A DNA stretch of 23,599 nucleotides from Candidatus Parcubacteria bacterium (GTDB lineage Bacteria; Patescibacteriota; Patescibacteriia; UBA1558; GWA2-36-10). Of the stretch, positions 8,468-15,881 are shown piece after piece. A program made the translations under genes and the position numbers. The first letter of the stretch is position 1. The number at the start of each line of letters is the position of its first letter. The DNA lies in the NCBI GenBank assembly GCA_003599205.1, contig QZJA01000009.1, forward strand, positions 1-23,599, given 5' to 3'. The notes beneath the pieces were generated by a model, which worked only from the letters and a program-made list of their open reading frames with translations, did no database searches and had not been told where the DNA came from.

Positions 8468-9715
8468 GTGAATACTAAAGACATAATTACAGGTCTTGAT
8501 ATCGGTACTAGCGCTATTAGGATTGTCATGGCTCAAAGGCTGCCTGAGGGTCGCTTAAAAGTGATTGGAGCGGCCGATAGCCCAGCTCATGGTATTGCCA
8601 GAGGTAGTATCACTTCTATTGAAGAAGCTGTTTCTTGTATTTCTGAAACTATTGAGAAATGCGAGCGTATGACTGGTATAAATATCGACAAAATGGTAGT
8701 CGGTATGTCCGGTACTCATATCAAGACCGTCAATAGTAAAGGAGTAGTCGCTGTGGCCAAAGCCAATGAACAGGTAGAGGATTCTGATATTGAACGAGCT
8801 TTGGAAGTCGCTGAAAGCACTACAACTATGCCAAACTACGAGGTTCTCTACGTCTTGCCTATAAGTTATAACCTAGACGATCAAAAGGGCTTAAAGGAGC
8901 CACAGGGCATGTCAGGCGTTAGGCTGGAGGTAGAGGCACAGGTAGTTATGGCCTTGTCTTCACAAATCAAAAATTTGACCAAATGCATTTATCGTACCGG
9001 CGTGGATATTGAAGACATTGTTTTTTCTGTTTTAGCTACAGCCGAAGCAATTTTGACTCAAAAACAAAAAGAGTTAGGTGTAGCTTTAGTGAATATTGGT
9101 TCGTCCACGACTTCGGTTTTGGTTTTTGATGAAGGCAATGTTTTACATTCAGCTGTCTTGCCAGTTGGCTCCGGTCATATTACCAACGACTTGGCTATTG
9201 GCCTTAAGACTTCAGTTGATACAGCCGAAGCAGTCAAATTGGATCATGCTCAGGCTATCTCCGAAAGTATTTCCAAGCGTGATGAAATAGACTTACATAA
9301 GTATTCTGAAGAAGAAAAAAAAGGATCTTATGTTTATAAAAAAGATATTGCCGAGATTGCCGAAGCTCGCATGGAAGAGATATTTTCTTTGGTCAATGAT
9401 GAACTTAAAAAAATAGACAGAGATGGCAAATTGCCTTCGGGCGTTGTGTTGACCGGTGGTGGAGCAAAAATGCCTCTGGCTATTGATCTAGCCAAAGAAG
9501 TTTTTTCTTTACCAGTATTTTTGGGTACTCCTTCGGGTAATAATTTTCCTATAGACAAACTCAATGACCCTGAATATACCACTGCCTTAGGCTTAGTGCT
9601 TTGGGCTGATAAAAATTTGGAGTATAAAGACGGTCTTTTTTCTAATTTTTCCGCTATTGGACAAAGCACTGATAAAATGAGAAAATGGTTCAAAGGACTT
9701 TGGCCTTCATCATAG
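8468..9715 (+). CDS. ftsA: Cell division protein FtsA
   Basis: FtsA is an actin-like ATPase that tethers FtsZ filaments to the membrane and recruits the division machinery. The 415-residue length is usual. Visible features are the phosphate-1 motif GLDIGTSAIRIV near residue 9, the SHS2-type 1C insert region at about 84-160, the phosphate-2 segment VNIGSSTTSVLVF, the adenosine motif VLTGGGAKMP, and a C-terminal amphipathic helix MRKWFKGLW that would bind the membrane. The start is GTG at 8468, chosen because an aaggga Shine-Dalgarno sequence sits about 9 bases upstream and the protein begins exactly before the nucleotide-binding core. ftsZ follows after 33 bases. Confidence 0.97.
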   Translation: MNTKDIITGLDIGTSAIRIVMAQRLPEGRLKVIGAADSPAHGIARGSITSIEEAVSCISETIEKCERMTGINIDKMVVGMSGTHIKTVNSKGVVAVAKANEQVEDSDIERALEVAESTTTMPNYEVLYVLPISYNLDDQKGLKEPQGMSGVRLEVEAQVVMALSSQIKNLTKCIYRTGVDIEDIVFSVLATAEAILTQKQKELGVALVNIGSSTTSVLVFDEGNVLHSAVLPVGSGHITNDLAIGLKTSVDTAEAVKLDHAQAISESISKRDEIDLHKYSEEEKKGSYVYKKDIAEIAEARMEEIFSLVNDELKKIDRDGKLPSGVVLTGGGAKMPLAIDLAKEVFSLPVFLGTPSGNNFPIDKLNDPEYTTALGLVLWADKNLEYKDGLFSNFSAIGQSTDKMRKWFKGLWPSS

Positions 9716-9748
9716 GGTAAATAATTTTTTTTAAAAGAATATAATAAA

Positions 9749-10933
9749 ATGGTCAAGAAAATAAAAGAAGTAACACCGCCAGTAGAGACTTTTGCTAACA
9801 TAAAAGTTGTTGGTGTGGGTGGTTCTGGAGGCTCAGCTGTAAATAGGATGGTATCCTCAAAGATAAGAGGGGTGGAATTTATTGCGGTCAATACCGATGC
9901 TCAGGCATTACACAATTCTATTGCTCCCAATAAAATTCATATCGGTAGAAATACTACCAGAGGTTTAGGTGCTGGTATGGATCCTGATTTGGGTTTAAAG
10001 AGCGCCGAAGAAAATGAACAAGACATAATGCAAGCCTTACAAGGCGCGGATATGGTTTTTATTACCTGTGGCATGGGAGGTGGTACGGGCTCAGGTGCGG
10101 CTCCACTTATTGCTGATATAGCTAGAGAAGTTGGTGCACTGACTGTGGCCGTTGTTACTAAACCTTTTACTTTTGAAGGTGTCCAGAGGAAAGATATTGC
10201 CCATCGTGGTTTGGAAAAATTGATAGATAAAGTTGATACTATTATTACCATTCCCAATGATAGATTGCTTCAGATCATAGACAAAAAAACATCTCTTCTG
10301 GAAGCATTTTCTATAGTGGATGAAGTTTTAAAACAAGGCGTTCAGGGAATTTCTGAGGTTATTACTGTTCCCGGCTTGGTCAACGTAGACTTTGCCGACG
10401 TCAAAGCTATTATGAATCAATCAGGCTCAGCATTAATGGGCATTGGTCGTGCTAGTGGCGAAAATCGGGCCCAAGAGGCAGCTAAAGCAGCTATTGATAG
10501 TCCCTTGCTGGAATTATCTATAAACGGAGCTACTGGAGTATTATTTACCATTGCCGGCAGTTCTGATCTAACTATGTTTGAAGTAAATGAAGCGGCTGAA
10601 GTTATTACCGCTAGTTGTGATCCAGAAGCCAAAGTTATTTTCGGTGCTATCATTGATGAAAATTTAGGTGATGAGGTCAAAGTGACGGTCATTGCTACTG
10701 GTTTTAAGGGCCATGATGAAATGAAATCTGATCCAACAGCTGTCAGACCAACCATGTCTTATCCTGAGACTTTTGCCAAAAAAACCGAAGAAAGAAAAAT
10801 TAGAAAAGCTTTTGTCAAAGAAGACAAGCCGACAGAGCGCGAAGAGAAAGATTTGATTGATGTGCCCAAGAGTAGGGAAGAAGAAGAGTTAGAAATTCCA
10901 GCTTTTCTTAGGAAAAAACTTAAAGATCGTTAG
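9749..10933 (+). CDS. ftsZ: Cell division protein FtsZ
   Basis: Tubulin-like GTPase that forms the division ring. The 394-residue protein has the N-terminal nucleotide-binding loop GVGGSGGSAVNRM, the tubulin signature MGGGTGSGAAP (109-119), and the T7 catalytic loop with N212, D214 and D217. The tail from about 325 is charged and disordered and closes with an ELEIPAFLRKK peptide, which matches the conserved FtsZ C-terminal motif that binds FtsA. An intact tail peptide fits the intact membrane helix of FtsA immediately upstream. No clear Shine-Dalgarno sequence is seen. The murein-synthesis genes that accompany ftsA/ftsZ in many bacteria are not next to it. Confidence 0.98.
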   Translation: MVKKIKEVTPPVETFANIKVVGVGGSGGSAVNRMVSSKIRGVEFIAVNTDAQALHNSIAPNKIHIGRNTTRGLGAGMDPDLGLKSAEENEQDIMQALQGADMVFITCGMGGGTGSGAAPLIADIAREVGALTVAVVTKPFTFEGVQRKDIAHRGLEKLIDKVDTIITIPNDRLLQIIDKKTSLLEAFSIVDEVLKQGVQGISEVITVPGLVNVDFADVKAIMNQSGSALMGIGRASGENRAQEAAKAAIDSPLLELSINGATGVLFTIAGSSDLTMFEVNEAAEVITASCDPEAKVIFGAIIDENLGDEVKVTVIATGFKGHDEMKSDPTAVRPTMSYPETFAKKTEERKIRKAFVKEDKPTEREEKDLIDVPKSREEEELEIPAFLRKKLKDR

Positions 10934-10986
10934 TATCAATTTTTACGGACCAAGATAGAGAAAATCGATAATTAATTTCTAAGGGG

Positions 10987-11454
10987 ATGAAGTGTCCAGT
11001 TTGCAATAGTAGCGATAATAAAGTAGTAGACTCTCGTCTTAGTGGCGGGGGTTTTAGCATTAGGAGGCGTCGTCATTGTCAAAAATGTGATTTTCGTTTT
11101 TCTACTATTGAAGAAATGGAGATTTTGGATCTGATAATCATCAAACGCGACGGTCGTCGGGAAAATTATAATCGAGACAAACTGGTTCGCGGTATTGTAA
11201 AATCTTTAGAAAAAAGGCCATACCTTGAAGAAAATTTTCAAAAATTGATTAGAGGTATAGAGCGCGATATTCAAAAGAAAGGCAGTAATGAAGTCACTTC
11301 CAAACAATTGGGGGAGATGGTGATCAAAAGATTGAAGTCCTTCGATCAAGTGGCTTATATCAGATATGCTTCAGTTTATCGGTCATTTAAAGACGCTAAA
11401 ACTTTTCAAAAAGAGCTCAATAGATTGTTAAAAGAAAAAAATGACAAAAAGTAA
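10987..11454 (+). CDS. nrdR: Transcriptional repressor NrdR
   Basis: NrdR senses ATP/dATP and represses ribonucleotide reductase genes. The 155-residue protein has the N-terminal zinc ribbon (C3, C6, C31, C34; CPVCNSSDNKVVDSR...CQKC) followed by an ATP-cone (about 47-137, starting IIKRDGRRENYNRDK). Length and order match the family. aagggg touches the ATG, too close for a standard ribosome-binding site. The gene overlaps the following small lipoprotein gene by 14 bases. Its place directly upstream of a B12-riboswitch operon is notable because class II ribonucleotide reductase uses B12; that link is inference, as no reductase gene is in the window and no NrdR box was seen here. Confidence 0.96.
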   Translation: MKCPVCNSSDNKVVDSRLSGGGFSIRRRRHCQKCDFRFSTIEEMEILDLIIIKRDGRRENYNRDKLVRGIVKSLEKRPYLEENFQKLIRGIERDIQKKGSNEVTSKQLGEMVIKRLKSFDQVAYIRYASVYRSFKDAKTFQKELNRLLKEKNDKK

Positions 11455-11698
11455 TCCCAGTCGGGTTATTTTTTTACTGTTGGTTTTGAGTTTTTTGACT
11501 TCAGCCTGTGGTAAAAAAGAGCCAGAAAAAATCAATCCCATTACTGCTCCGCAAGAGTTTGTTGATGAGCAAAGAACGGATCTTTTGGATAGCTGTCTCA
11601 ATGATTGCCAGTATTATTGCCAAAGTATAGGGGGTGATGAGTACTGCTCTTTGGGAGGCAAATGTCAGTCTGATTGCCGGCGGAAGTTTATAAAATAA
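11441..11698 (+). CDS. Small Cys-rich lipoprotein
   Basis: An 85-residue protein with a lipoprotein signal peptide: hydrophobic stretch 9-20 and lipobox LTSAC with the lipidated Cys at 23. The mature part has a short linker and a C-terminal cluster of cysteines (C..DC..YC and YC...KC..DC), probably three disulfides. No family recognised. The ATG overlaps nrdR by 14 bases, so the two are translated from one message although their jobs look unrelated. The riboswitch region starts right after the stop. Confidence 0.8.
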   Translation: MTKSNPSRVIFLLLVLSFLTSACGKKEPEKINPITAPQEFVDEQRTDLLDSCLNDCQYYCQSIGGDEYCSLGGKCQSDCRRKFIK

Positions 11699-11704
11699 AG
11701 CTAT

Positions 11705-11733
11705 TTGCCAAGCTTAATTTTTTCTGTTAAGCT
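11705..11733 (+). promoter_or_regulatory. Candidate promoter for the cobalamin-riboswitch transcript
   Basis: TTGCCA at 11705-11710, a 17-base spacer and an extended -10 (TGtTAAGCT, hexamer 11728-11733). The same TTGCCA plus extended -10 layout precedes the structured RNA at 20777. A 7-bp inverted repeat (agcttaa at 11711-11717, ttaagct at 11727-11733) covers the spacer and -10; it could instead end the upstream transcript, though it lacks a T tract. Confidence 0.45.
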
Positions 11734-11751
11734 ATATTCACTTTGAAAATT

Positions 11752-11838
11752 CAAACAGGGAAGTGAGGTTAATATCCTCCACAGTCCTAGCTACGGTAAA
11801 CCCCAATGTTATTGGGAAATAGTCCGACACCTGTGTTT
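11752..11838 (+). ncRNA. Cobalamin (B12) riboswitch aptamer
   Basis: The sequence reads through the conserved cobalamin-riboswitch core: cagggaagtgaggtt, aatatcc, tccacagtcctagctacggt, then the B12 box agtccgacacctgt. This lines up with the family consensus (GGGAA..GGT.a.AtCC..CaCgG.CC.GC.ACtGTaA ... AGTC.GacACCTG). The closing stem P1 pairs acagg (11755-11759) with cctgt (11830-11834), with extra A-U pairs outside. It senses cobalamin and usually turns off downstream genes when B12 is plentiful. It sits in the leader of the transcobalamin-like operon, with possible expression-platform hairpins at 11843-11862 and 11892-11920. The exact ligand form (adenosyl, methyl or hydroxo) cannot be told by eye. 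Confidence 0.9.
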
Positions 11839-11842
11839 TATT

Positions 11843-11862
11843 CTTTTTCCTAAGGAGAAAAG
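11843..11862 (+). promoter_or_regulatory. Hairpin sequestering a Shine-Dalgarno sequence
   Basis: ctttt (11843-11847) and tcc (11848-11850) can pair with gga (11854-11856) and aaaag (11858-11862), leaving a 3-base loop and one bulged G. The paired part includes the aaggag Shine-Dalgarno sequence (11852-11857) of the 25-codon leader ORF. This is a plausible riboswitch expression platform acting on translation. Confidence 0.45.
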
Positions 11863-11864
11863 GG

Positions 11865-11942
11865 ATGAGTTTATTAAACATAATAAATTTGTCTCTGCTT
11901 TTCTTGGGCAGAGATTTTTTGATTTTATTATTTCAAAAATAA
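11865..11942 (+). CDS. 25-codon hydrophobic leader ORF between riboswitch and B12-binding gene
   Basis: ATG at 11865 has the best Shine-Dalgarno sequence in the region (aaggag, 7 bases upstream). The ORF runs 25 codons to TAA at 11940-11942, encoding a very hydrophobic peptide (MSLLNIINLSLLFLG...). It contains the terminator-like hairpin within its coding sequence and stops 13 bases before the ATG of the next gene, which itself has no Shine-Dalgarno sequence. It could be a leader peptide that couples the riboswitch to translation and read-through downstream, or a tiny membrane protein. No homolog known to me. Supported by context only. Confidence 0.4.
   Translation: MSLLNIINLSLLFLGRDFLILLFQK
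11892..11920 (+). terminator. Intrinsic terminator in the riboswitch leader
   Basis: tctctgc (11892-11898) pairs perfectly with gcagaga (11908-11914) around a 9-base loop, followed at once by a run of six T. It lies between the cobalamin aptamer and the B12-binding protein gene, inside the leader ORF, as expected for transcription attenuation. Confidence 0.7.
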
Positions 11943-11955
11943 TTTAACTAATATT

Positions 11956-13752
11956 ATGTTTACAAAAAAGAGTTTTAGAGTTTTAAGAAATTTTTCTCTT
12001 GTGTCCCTAATGATTTTGCTATTTATTGGGGTCAATATTGGTCGAGCTGATATGGCAGCCAGTATTTCTTATTTACAGGGCCAAAGTCAGAATGCCTGGA
12101 CAACTCAGGCGTTGTTATCTGCCGGAGTTAACAATCCTGATATTTCTTATATCAATACTTCAACTACTGATCTGATGACGGCTGTAAAAAATATTTTAGT
12201 CTTGTCGGCTTTGTCCAGTCAGGACACAGCTGGTTTTAATTCTTTATTGTCCGTGGTAGAAAATAATATTTCCGGTGGTCAGCTTGGTTCAGCAGATTTA
12301 TTAAATGATGATTTTTGGGGTCTGATGGCTTTGGCTAGTGTCAGCGAGGATGCTCATCTAGAGACTTTAAAGAATTTTATTTTGAGCGAGCAAAATACTG
12401 ACGGCGGTTGGTCATGGTCTGTTAGTGGTGCTTCTGACAGCAATGATACAGCTGCTGCTATTATGGCTTTACTTGATACTGATATGAACGCTTCTTCCCC
12501 ACAAATAGTAGCAGCCTTGGATTATTTGCGTAGTACGCAAAACAGCGATGGTGGTTTTGGCTATGATGTTGACAGCACTTCAGACGGTGCCTCAAGCGCT
12601 TGGGTTGTGATCGCTCTAAATAAGCTAGGTATAGACGCTGATTCTTGGCAGATTGAAGGAAATAGCCCTTTAGAATTTTTGCATAGTTTAGAAACTGATA
12701 ATGGGTCATATCTTTGGTTACCAGCAGACGAAGAGGGTTCGGCTATGGTTACGTCTTATGTCTTGGTGGCTTTAAACAATAAATCTTATCCTTTGAATTA
12801 TATAAGTTTGGAAAACGAGGAGACGAATCTTGGTATTGATTTGAGGATCGAGGGTCCAGAAGATACAATTTGTTTGGCTAGAGGTTTGACAGCCAATAAT
12901 GTGCTTGATTTATTGGAGCTCGGTGCAGAAGTTTGTGATTTTGATTATCAGCTTCAGGACAGTGCTTATGGTGCTTATGTTTCTTCTATTGCCGGCATCA
13001 GCTCCGAGGGTATGAATGGTTGGCAATATTTTGTCAATTGGCAGTCGGGTGCTGAAGCAGCGGCTGATTATGATTTGGTTTTGGGTGATGATGTGCTTTG
13101 GGCTTATGGTGGTTGGCCACTTTATCCCGTCAAAGTAGAGGTGAATTCAACGGCTTTGGCCAACAATGAAAGTTTGGTGGTGACAGCTACTTATTTTGAT
13201 GGTAGCGTTTGGCAACCGCAGTCAGGAGCAAATATTTATATTGGGCAAGATCATTATCAAACCAACGATGCTGGACAATTAACCATTGCTATGTCTGCTG
13301 ATGGTGTTTATCCAGTCTGGGCGGAGACGACTACTACTTACGTCAGGAGCAATAAAGTTTATGTAGTAGTTGGCGACGGTGTTTCTCAAACAGTTGATTT
13401 ATCGGTTAATATAGAAAATGATTCTGGCGGACCGGACAACAACGATACAATTGCTTTTTCCGTTAGTCAGTCCAGCGTGAATTTTGGCAATTTATCACCT
13501 GGCCAGTCAGCCCAGACGACCTTTAGTTTAGTGAACACTGGCACGGCTGGTATTTATATTGAGGCTAGCGTCATCGGCGATAATGTTTTCACTGATTATA
13601 CTAGTTTGGATCAAAATAATTGGGAGGATTATAATATAACCATACCAAGGAATGAATCTTCTTCAATTAATATTGGTTTGGCTTTGCCAACCAATCTTGA
13701 AACTGGTGGACAGCAGAATGGTCAATTAATATTTTGGGCGATCAATGATTGA
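11956..13752 (+). CDS. Transcobalamin-like secreted B12-binding protein (alpha/alpha barrel + DUF4430)
   Basis: A 598-residue exported protein. Residues about 14-33 form a signal peptide or anchor. Residues about 33-275 look like a terpenoid-cyclase-type alpha/alpha toroid with repeated SEQNTDGGWSW and TQNSDGGFGYD motifs. Residues about 292-388 match DUF4430, with the hallmark NGWQYFVNW and DDVLWAYGG strands. This pair is the domain order of animal transcobalamin, haptocorrin and intrinsic factor, where B12 is held between the two domains. Two Ig-like beta domains follow (about 390-475 and 490-598). The cobalamin riboswitch upstream supports the function independently. It likely captures B12 at the cell surface. 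There is no Shine-Dalgarno sequence, so translation may depend on the upstream leader ORF. Barrel plus DUF4430 pairs also occur in bacterial proteins of unproven ligand, so binding is predicted, not shown. Confidence 0.85.
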   Translation: MFTKKSFRVLRNFSLVSLMILLFIGVNIGRADMAASISYLQGQSQNAWTTQALLSAGVNNPDISYINTSTTDLMTAVKNILVLSALSSQDTAGFNSLLSVVENNISGGQLGSADLLNDDFWGLMALASVSEDAHLETLKNFILSEQNTDGGWSWSVSGASDSNDTAAAIMALLDTDMNASSPQIVAALDYLRSTQNSDGGFGYDVDSTSDGASSAWVVIALNKLGIDADSWQIEGNSPLEFLHSLETDNGSYLWLPADEEGSAMVTSYVLVALNNKSYPLNYISLENEETNLGIDLRIEGPEDTICLARGLTANNVLDLLELGAEVCDFDYQLQDSAYGAYVSSIAGISSEGMNGWQYFVNWQSGAEAAADYDLVLGDDVLWAYGGWPLYPVKVEVNSTALANNESLVVTATYFDGSVWQPQSGANIYIGQDHYQTNDAGQLTIAMSADGVYPVWAETTTTYVRSNKVYVVVGDGVSQTVDLSVNIENDSGGPDNNDTIAFSVSQSSVNFGNLSPGQSAQTTFSLVNTGTAGIYIEASVIGDNVFTDYTSLDQNNWEDYNITIPRNESSSINIGLALPTNLETGGQQNGQLIFWAIND

Positions 13753-13761
13753 TTTATCAAA

Positions 13762-14319
13762 ATGAGTATAACTAAAATATCAATTTTATTGTTTTTGTTG
13801 CTGCCTTTTTCAGCTAAGGCAATCGGAGTTTCGGTTAGTCCGGCGGCTATTGATTTGCTTTACCCTGATGATAGGGCTACGGAGTTGGTAATAAAAAATA
13901 TTTCTTTAGAGCCAATTATAGTTTATATTTATCCCGATGATCATAAGGATAAAATAACAGTCAACCCAGAAGAGCTTTCTTTATTGCCCGAAGAGTATGG
14001 TCAGATAAATGTTGCTTTTGATTTTTCAAAAGAGCAAAATGGTGTCAAAAATACCCAGCTATCGATAGTTAGTAAAGCGGTAGACAAAAGGAGCTTTAAT
14101 GCTGCTTCTGGATTGAAAATACCACTCTCTATAAATATAAATAAAGAACCTTGGCACTGGTCGGGACCAGCGGTTTTTACCGTAGTTTTTTTGGGTTTAT
14201 TGATTTTGGTTATTTTGCTGGAAAGTATAGCTCTATTTTTTAAGCCCCGTAAGAAAAAGCCTTGGTATGAGCCAAATTTTTTGTTAAAGCGTAAAAAAAT
14301 GAAGTTTTGGGGTAAATAA
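13762..14319 (+). CDS. Exported Ig-like protein with C-terminal membrane anchor, B12 operon partner
   Basis: A 185-residue protein with a signal peptide (about 1-20, ending SAKA), an Ig-like/MSP-type beta domain (about 21-132, VSPAAIDLLYPDD...ELVIKNIS), a C-terminal membrane helix (about 138-160) and a lysine-rich cytoplasmic tail. It starts 9 bases after the B12-binding gene, so both fall under the same riboswitch, and a terminator follows. A likely role is to anchor or present the B12-binding protein at the membrane, or contact a transporter. That role is inference; the fold resembles DUF916-like surface proteins but I cannot name a family. Confidence 0.8.
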   Translation: MSITKISILLFLLLPFSAKAIGVSVSPAAIDLLYPDDRATELVIKNISLEPIIVYIYPDDHKDKITVNPEELSLLPEEYGQINVAFDFSKEQNGVKNTQLSIVSKAVDKRSFNAASGLKIPLSININKEPWHWSGPAVFTVVFLGLLILVILLESIALFFKPRKKKPWYEPNFLLKRKKMKFWGK

Positions 14320-14348
14320 AAGCAGTATTTAAATAAAACTGCTTTTTT
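14318..14348 (+). terminator. Intrinsic terminator ending the B12 operon
   Basis: aaaagcagt (14318-14326) pairs with actgctttt (14338-14346), followed by more T. It closes the operon immediately after the stop codon of the Ig-like gene. Confidence 0.85.
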
Positions 14349-14387
14349 GCTATACTTTAAGTAGTTTAAACAAATAATATTAGTAAA

Positions 14388-14747
14388 ATGATTGATTTGG
14401 AAACTAAAAAAATCTTAGAAAAAAATCAACAGTTGCTGGAAGATTTAGAAATACGGGTGAAAAAAATCCAAAAAAAGATGATGTGGGGCACAATCGGTGG
14501 AGTACTGAAGATTATTTTTATCCTTGGTCCTATTGTTTTTGGCGTTATTTATCTTTCCCCCTATGTCAACGGTTATTTCAAAGCTTTCAAGCCAATGTTT
14601 GAAACTCTTCAGCTGTTGCCCTATCAGGCTATGGTAGAGGATAAAGATCTAGGCAATGATAGCCAAGCTAGTCAGCAAATTATTGATTCTTTTTGCGACC
14701 CAGAAGTGAGGGATGTTATGATTAATCAATATTGCCCTAAAGAATAA
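14388..14747 (+). CDS. Small membrane protein of unknown function
   Basis: A 119-residue protein: an N-terminal charged, coiled-coil-like helix (about 5-30, KKILEKNQQLLEDLEIRVKK), one membrane helix (about 36-57) and a short C-terminal part with two cysteines. A TATACT -10 element lies at 14351-14356, just past the preceding terminator, so this gene begins a new transcript. It ends 5 bases before prfB and is probably co-transcribed with it. Family not recognised. Confidence 0.8.
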   Translation: MIDLETKKILEKNQQLLEDLEIRVKKIQKKMMWGTIGGVLKIIFILGPIVFGVIYLSPYVNGYFKAFKPMFETLQLLPYQAMVEDKDLGNDSQASQQIIDSFCDPEVRDVMINQYCPKE

Positions 14748-14752
14748 ACTTT

Positions 14753-15841
14753 GTGGAAGAATTAAAAAAGCAAATAGCTCAATTGGCTAAAAAGGTAAGT
14801 CAGGCTATCGACAATCTCAAACTGGACGAAAAAGAAATCAAGCTCAAAGAATTGAAGATCCAGATGTCGCAGCCTGATTTTTGGCAGGATCAAGAAAGCG
14901 CCAAGATTGTTGGTCGCCAAGCCAGTTTTTTATCTCAGCAAATAGAAGATTGGTATAATCTAAATGACAGGATTTTGAATTTGGCTAGTTTATTAAATGA
15001 TGAAGAGGCAGAAGATTTGTCAACTGAGCTAGAAGATAATCTTTTGGATTTGACCAAAATCTACGAGTCTATGTCTAAAGAACTAATGCTTCAGGACAAG
15101 CATGACAGTCTGCCGGCAATTATTACTATCAATTCCGGAGCCGGTGGAGTAGACGCTCAAGATTGGGCACAGATGCTGGAGAGAATGTATTTTCGTTTTG
15201 CTGAATATCAAGATTGGCAGTTAGTGCCGATGGATCGTTCGCTCGGTAGTGAAGCAGGGATAAAAAGCAGTGTTTTCAAAATTGTTGGTCCTTATGCTTA
15301 TGGTTATTTGAAAAATGAAGCCGGTGTTCATCGTTTGGTGCGTTTATCACCTTTTGATTCAGATCATGCTAGGCACACCTCATTTGCTATGGTAGAGGTT
15401 TTGCCAGAGGTAAAGGATATTAAGTTTGAAATCAAAGATGATGATTTGAAAATTGATACTTTCAGAGCCTCGGGTCATGGCGGTCAGTCAGTCAACAAAA
15501 GTGATAGTGCTGTCAGGATAACCCACTTGCCGACCGGGTTAAGCGCTGGTTGTCAAAATGAACGTTCACAGATGCAAAACAAAAAGAATGCTTTGGATTA
15601 TCTCAAGAGCAAGTTGGAGCGTTATTTTGAAGCGGAAAAAGAAGAAGAAAGAAAAGCTCTCAAGGGAGAATACACTGATGCCGCTTGGGGTAATCAGATA
15701 CGTTCTTATGTACTTCATCCTTACAAATTAGTTAAAGATCATCGTACTGATCATGAGGATACTGATCCGGACAAAGTTTTGTCAGGCGACATCATGCCTT
15801 TTATTGAAGCCAAGCTGCAGCAGTCACTCGCTGACAAATAA
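14753..15841 (+). CDS. prfB: Peptide chain release factor 2
   Basis: RF2 recognises UAA and UGA stop codons and triggers peptide release. The 362-residue protein has an N-terminal coiled-coil domain, the RF2-type codon-recognition motif SPF (199-201), and the catalytic GGQ (243-245) in SGHGGQSVNKSDSAVRITH. Length matches E. coli RF2 (365). The start is GTG at 14753 (MEELKKQ...). The frame is open throughout, so the autoregulatory +1 frameshift with an in-frame UGA near codon 26, found in many bacteria, is absent. An RF2 that reads UGA agrees with UGA being used as a stop in this window. Confidence 0.97.
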   Translation: MEELKKQIAQLAKKVSQAIDNLKLDEKEIKLKELKIQMSQPDFWQDQESAKIVGRQASFLSQQIEDWYNLNDRILNLASLLNDEEAEDLSTELEDNLLDLTKIYESMSKELMLQDKHDSLPAIITINSGAGGVDAQDWAQMLERMYFRFAEYQDWQLVPMDRSLGSEAGIKSSVFKIVGPYAYGYLKNEAGVHRLVRLSPFDSDHARHTSFAMVEVLPEVKDIKFEIKDDDLKIDTFRASGHGGQSVNKSDSAVRITHLPTGLSAGCQNERSQMQNKKNALDYLKSKLERYFEAEKEEERKALKGEYTDAAWGNQIRSYVLHPYKLVKDHRTDHEDTDPDKVLSGDIMPFIEAKLQQSLADK

Positions 15842-15846
15842 ATCCG

Positions 15847-15875
15847 TTCATTTTTATCTTTTTTTGTGTTATAAT
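15847..15875 (+). promoter_or_regulatory. Extended -10 promoter giving a near-leaderless message
   Basis: TGtTATAAT (hexamer 15870-15875) with a weak -35 TTCATT (15847-15852) at 17 bases. The ATG of the next gene is at 15882, exactly where transcription should begin, so the message likely has no 5' leader. Confidence 0.7.
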
Positions 15876-15881
15876 ATAGCC

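Noticed and set aside
9334..9891. 185-codon minus-strand ORF across the ftsA-ftsZ junction, and similar ORFs opposite ftsZ and dgkA
   Set aside because: They lie antisense to strongly conserved genes, have no ribosome-binding site or family features, and are shadows of biased codon use.
15753..15881. N-terminal extension of the surface protein into prfB
   Set aside because: The extension overlaps the end of prfB and carries no signal-like sequence, and the promoter places transcription start at ATG 15882.
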